Below are positions 61,089 to 64,000 of a stretch of 64,000 nucleotides of DNA, piece by piece. Where the stretch lies: the NCBI RefSeq assembly GCF_006539185.1, contig NZ_BJMN01000030.1, positions 78,062-142,061 on the forward strand, read 5' to 3'. Under the pieces are notes generated by a model. That model did not search any database, was not told where the DNA came from, and saw nothing but the letters and a program-made list of their open reading frames with translations. The translations under genes were made by a program, and so were the position numbers. The DNA comes from Streptomyces gardneri. GTDB taxonomy: Bacteria; Actinomycetota; Actinomycetes; Streptomycetales; Streptomycetaceae. The stretch's first letter is position 1; each line of letters begins with the position of its first letter.

Positions 61089-62652
61089 GCGCGCCCGCGC
61101 CCTCGGCCGCGCACACGGCGCCCACCACGGCGAGCGCTCCGTACAACGGCCAGTCGCCCCAGCGGACGTAGCCCGTCGTCGCCGTCGAGAGCGGCAGCTC
61201 GCGGACGGCGACGACGCTCGCGTCCGTGCCGAGGACGGGCCCGACGCGACGGCCGTCGGGGCCGTACACGGCACTGACCCCGGTCAGCGTCGCGTGCACG
61301 ACGGGCCGGCCCGTCTCCGCGGCCCGCAGCGCCGCCAGGGAGGCGTGCTGGGCGGGCGCCCAGCTGTCCTGGAAGGTGCTGGTCGCCGACTGGACGACCA
61401 GGAGCCCGGCACCGTCCAGGACGAGACGCCGGCTCATGTCGGGGAACGCCGACTCGAAGCAGATGAGCGGCCCGATCCGCAGCCTCTCGGCCCCCGCTTC
61501 GCCCGGCAGGGTCATCACGACCGACGCACTGCCCCGCCGCCGGTCCTCCTCGGCCGCCTTGCCGAACGAGGTCACCCAGCCCAGGGCGCCGCGCGCCGGG
61601 ACGTACTCGCCGAACGGCACGAGCCGCATCTTGTCGTACCGGTCGCCCGTGAGCCCCGCCGGACCGACCAGGACGGCGCTCTTGAAGATGCCGGGGCGAT
61701 CGGCGCCCCGCGCGTCCACGTTCACCAGGAGCGGCGCGTCGACGGCCCGCGCCAGCGCGGTGAGCCGGGCCGCGAGATCGGGTCGCCCGGCCGGATCGGC
61801 GCCGACCCCGCTCTCGCCCCAGATCACCAGGTCGAGCCGCTGCCCCGCGAGCGAGCGCGTCAGCTCCTCGGCGCGGTCGAACCGCCGCTCAGCCCCGTCC
61901 GCGCCGTCGAAGACACCCGGCTGTACGAGGGCCACCCGCACCGTCCCGTCCTCGCGCGGCGCCCCGACCCCCCAGGCCGCCGAGCCCGCCACGAGCGCGC
62001 AGGCGGCGAGCCCCGCGACCCCGACGGCACGCGGCCCCGGGGCCGCGACGAGCAGGACCACGGCCGTGTTCACCGCCACCACCAGCAGGCTCACCAGCCA
62101 CACCCCGCCGACCGAGGCGAGCCGCAGCGCCGCCGGCACCTCCCACTGGCTCGCGCCGAGCAGCCCCCACGGCCCGCCGAGGCCCTCCCAGGAACGGACC
62201 AGCTCGATCAGCAGCCAGCCGGAGGGCACCGCGAGCAGGGCGGCGGTGGCCCGGGCAGGTGACGGCGAGCCGCAGAGCAGGGAGCGTACGAGCCACCCCC
62301 ACGGCAGCCACAGCAGACCGAGCAGCGCGGCGAGCGGCAGAAGGAAGACGTGCAGGCTGGGCAGCAGCCAGTGGTGGACGGCGAGGATGAAGCCGGCCCC
62401 GCCCAGCCAGCCGTCCACGGCCGCGCGGCGGGCCCCCGGAGCCGTACGGATCAGGAGCATCCACGGGACGAGCGCCAGGTACGCCCACCACCAGAGCCCG
62501 GGCGCGGGGAACGCGAGCGCGGGGAGCGCGCCGCAGCCGACGGCGAGCAGGGAGCGGACGAGGCCTCGCCCACGTGCGGGCCCGCGACCGGGTCCTGGCG
62601 CGCGGCCTTCGGCCCGGTCGTCCGGGTCCCTTTTCACGAACGGCATGCGCAT
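61012..62652 (-). CDS. lnt: Apolipoprotein N-acyltransferase
   Basis: 546 residues; ATG 62652 or 62646. About six to eight hydrophobic helices (residues 30-215) precede the periplasmic nitrilase-like domain. VALVQPGVF opens that domain. IWGESGVG supplies the catalytic Glu, YDKMRLVPFGEYVP the Lys, and GPLICFESAFPD the Cys (ICFE in place of the usual ICYE). A last hydrophobic helix and a basic tail follow. Lnt transfers the third acyl chain to the N-terminal Cys of lipoproteins. Its 3' end overlaps the convergent oxidoreductase gene. Confidence 0.93.
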   Translation of the reverse strand: MRMPFVKRDPDDRAEGRAPGPGRGPARGRGLVRSLLAVGCGALPALAFPAPGLWWWAYLALVPWMLLIRTAPGARRAAVDGWLGGAGFILAVHHWLLPSLHVFLLPLAALLGLLWLPWGWLVRSLLCGSPSPARATAALLAVPSGWLLIELVRSWEGLGGPWGLLGASQWEVPAALRLASVGGVWLVSLLVVAVNTAVVLLVAAPGPRAVGVAGLAACALVAGSAAWGVGAPREDGTVRVALVQPGVFDGADGAERRFDRAEELTRSLAGQRLDLVIWGESGVGADPAGRPDLAARLTALARAVDAPLLVNVDARGADRPGIFKSAVLVGPAGLTGDRYDKMRLVPFGEYVPARGALGWVTSFGKAAEEDRRRGSASVVMTLPGEAGAERLRIGPLICFESAFPDMSRRLVLDGAGLLVVQSATSTFQDSWAPAQHASLAALRAAETGRPVVHATLTGVSAVYGPDGRRVGPVLGTDASVVAVRELPLSTATTGYVRWGDWPLYGALAVVGAVCAAEGAGALRRPGAETRGPRARRARGSAGRRER

Positions 62653-62732
62653 GGCGGCCTCCCGCCCTCGCTTTCAGTGTCGGACGTGATCGCTCCCGGC
62701 GCGGCACGGTGGGCCCGTACCCGGCAGGCCGA

Positions 62733-62780
62733 CCGACGAACCGACGAACCGACGAACCGACGAACCGACCAACCGACTGG
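62733..62780 (+). repeat. 8-bp tandem repeat CCGACGAA
   Basis: Four perfect copies (62733-62764), then two degenerate copies CCGACCAA and CCGACTGG. It lies in the 194-bp gap between the SnoaL-like gene's stop and the Lnt start. It is non-coding and probably variable in copy number. Confidence 0.85.
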
Positions 62781-62846
62781 CCGGTCGACGGACCGACCGG
62801 CTGACCGGCCGGCTGATCGACCGACTGACCGGGCAGGGCCCGCCCG

Positions 62847-63290
62847 TCAGTGGCGGCGCCACCGCTCCTCGACGACGACCGAGGAGAGCCGCCAGCCGTC
62901 GCCGGTGCGCAGCGCCGCGAAGGCGTAGCGGCCGCCGCAGATGAAGTCCTCACCGGTGGCGAAGCGCATCGGGTTCACGTAGTCGGCGCGGACGTCCGCG
63001 CCGTCCCCGGACTCCTGGTAGCCGCCTGCCTCACGGAAGAGGACCCGTCGGTTCACGATGAGGTGCTGGCGTACGGGGAAGAGGGTCAGGGTCTCGGCGA
63101 GCCAGTCGGCGACCTCGGCCGCCGGGCCCTCGATCCCGCCCGAGCCGCGGTAGTCGGCCCGGCCGTCCGGGGTGAACAGGGCTCGGTAGCCGGTCCAGTC
63201 GGCGTCGTCCACGGCCGCCGCGTAGCCGGTGATGAGGTCGTCGATGGCGAGCCGGTCCATCACGGTCGCGAGGTCCACGCGCTGCGTCAT
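62847..63290 (-). CDS. SnoaL-like / NTF2-fold protein
   Basis: 147 residues. The opening VMDRLAIDDLITGYAAAVDD, then DWTGYRALFTPDGRADYRG, and the closing GRYAFAALRTGDGWRLSS match SnoaL_4-type NTF2-like proteins, which act as polyketide cyclases, dehydratases or isomerases, or merely bind ligands. The catalytic residues are not certain. It is divergent from the flavin reductase gene. Confidence 0.85.
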   Translation of the reverse strand: MTQRVDLATVMDRLAIDDLITGYAAAVDDADWTGYRALFTPDGRADYRGSGGIEGPAAEVADWLAETLTLFPVRQHLIVNRRVLFREAGGYQESGDGADVRADYVNPMRFATGEDFICGGRYAFAALRTGDGWRLSSVVVEERWRRH

Positions 63291-63381
63291 CGGTTCAGTC
63301 TCGGGCAGCGGGGTCCCGGGGCCAAGGGTCGTGCGGGCGGTGAGTTCCGCGGTGCCCTCACGGCGCCGTCATACTGTCCGG

Positions 63382-63975
63382 ATGCGCGTGAACATAGATC
63401 CCGAACTGACCGACCGGACGTCCTTCTACCGGTTGCTCACCGCCACCGTCGTGCCCCGGCCGATCGCCTGGGTCTCCACGTCCTCGGCGGACGGGACGGA
63501 CAACCTCGCCCCGCACTCCTTCTTCACGATCGCCTCGGTCACGCCGCCGGTCGTGCAGTTCACGTCGGTGGGCCGCAAGGACTCGCTGCGCAACGTGGAG
63601 GAGACGGGGGAGTTCGTGGTCAACCTCGCCCCCGAAGGGCTCTTCGAGCAGATCAACGCCACCGCGACCGACTTCCCGCACGGGGTGAGCGAGTTCGACG
63701 CCTGCGGCGTCGAGCGGGAGCAGAGCCTGCGGGTGAAGCCGCCGCGCGTGGCCGGGTCGTCGGTGGCCCTCGAGTGCGAGCTGCACAGCACGCTGCGGAT
63801 CGGCGACTCGACGGTCGTCTTCGGCCGGGTCGTGCACGCGGCGGTCGACGAGTCGGTGATGGTCGACGGCCACCCCGAGATGGCCCTGATGCGCCCGCTG
63901 ACCCGGCTCGGCAAGAACGAGTGGGGCACCCTGGGCGGCATCAAGGAGATCGCCAGGGTGCCCTACCAGGGCTGA
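63382..63975 (+). CDS. Flavin reductase-like (FMN-binding split barrel) protein
   Basis: 197 residues from ATG 63382; earlier starts would run into the divergent gene's promoter. TVVPRPIAWVSTSSADGTDN and LAPHSFFTIASVTPPVVQF match the flavin_Reduct domain, followed by KDSLRNVEETGEFVVNL. Members bind FMN and supply reduced flavin to monooxygenases, or act as flavin oxidoreductases. It ends 25 bp before the window end. Confidence 0.9.
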   Translation: MRVNIDPELTDRTSFYRLLTATVVPRPIAWVSTSSADGTDNLAPHSFFTIASVTPPVVQFTSVGRKDSLRNVEETGEFVVNLAPEGLFEQINATATDFPHGVSEFDACGVEREQSLRVKPPRVAGSSVALECELHSTLRIGDSTVVFGRVVHAAVDESVMVDGHPEMALMRPLTRLGKNEWGTLGGIKEIARVPYQG

Positions 63976-64000
63976 CCGCCGGCCTGCGGACGATCCGGGG

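Noticed and set aside
1..64000. CRISPR arrays, rRNA and tRNA genes
   Set aside because: No regularly spaced 24-40 bp repeats and no tRNA or rRNA signatures were seen on either strand.

Overview
The window is high-GC actinobacterial DNA, almost certainly Streptomyces. The evidence is the codon use, GTG starts, TTGAC/TAnnnT promoters, a whiJ-type XRE/DUF397/ATPase trio, a HipA-like kinase paired with DUF3037, and Lnt- and GH38-type housekeeping genes. Both ends are ordinary chromosome and the middle (about 2.75-50.82 kb) is a 48-kb integrated island packed with nucleic-acid conflict genes.

Left chromosome (1-2745): the C-terminal end of a GH38 alpha-mannosidase and a KimA-like APC permease, then the first 36 codons of a HipA-family kinase gene. 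The kinase gene is interrupted there. Its remainder lies 48 kb away at 50783-51628, preceded by an 89-bp copy (2 mismatches) of the sequence at 2657-2745. The island therefore integrated in the 5' coding end of this gene and carried a replacement 5' end that restores the frame. A truncated tyrosine integrase sits beside the right junction. A decayed cytochrome P450 fragment lies near the left junction.

Island, left part (3.77-13.7 kb): a tightly coupled minus-strand operon of a RecB/Cas4-like nuclease, a PD-(D/E)XK protein, a DinG-type Fe-S helicase and a pPIWI-RE (prokaryotic PIWI) protein. Island, centre (13.9-31.3 kb): two Ser/Thr kinases flank an N6-adenine methyltransferase with its own N-terminal HTH. 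They are followed by a DISARM-like set: a helicase with fused MZB/DUF1998 and a C-terminal Vsr/DUF559-like nuclease, a DrmD-like SNF2 ATPase and an Eco57I/DrmMI-like methyltransferase. Island, right part (31.3-50.4 kb): a whiJ-like regulatory trio, an HTH-ParA ATPase with two partners, a GmrSD-type enzyme carrying an alkyltransferase-like domain, a small unknown protein divergent from a RelE-like/UvrD helicase, a sigma70-family factor with an extra C-terminal domain, an unknown 997-residue protein, and a second DUF1998 helicase.

A 15-bp near-palindrome (consensus GTTGACTnAGTTCAC) recurs at four promoter regions in the island: 13.78, 17.54, 18.62 and 38.46 kb. It would tie the pPIWI-RE operon, both kinases, the methyltransferase, the DISARM-like genes and the helicase pair into one regulon. 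The strongest candidates for an undescribed system are this regulon and the sigma factor / 997-aa protein / DUF1998 helicase block at 40.7-50.4 kb.

Right chromosome (50.8-64 kb): the restored HipA-like kinase with DUF3037, two FabG-like reductases, a peptide-type solute-binding lipoprotein, uracil-DNA glycosylase, small hypothetical proteins, a DinB-like protein, a TetR regulator divergent from an FAD monooxygenase with two identical operators, a Gfo/Idh/MocA oxidoreductase, apolipoprotein N-acyltransferase, a SnoaL-like protein and a flavin reductase. No rRNA, tRNA or CRISPR array was found.
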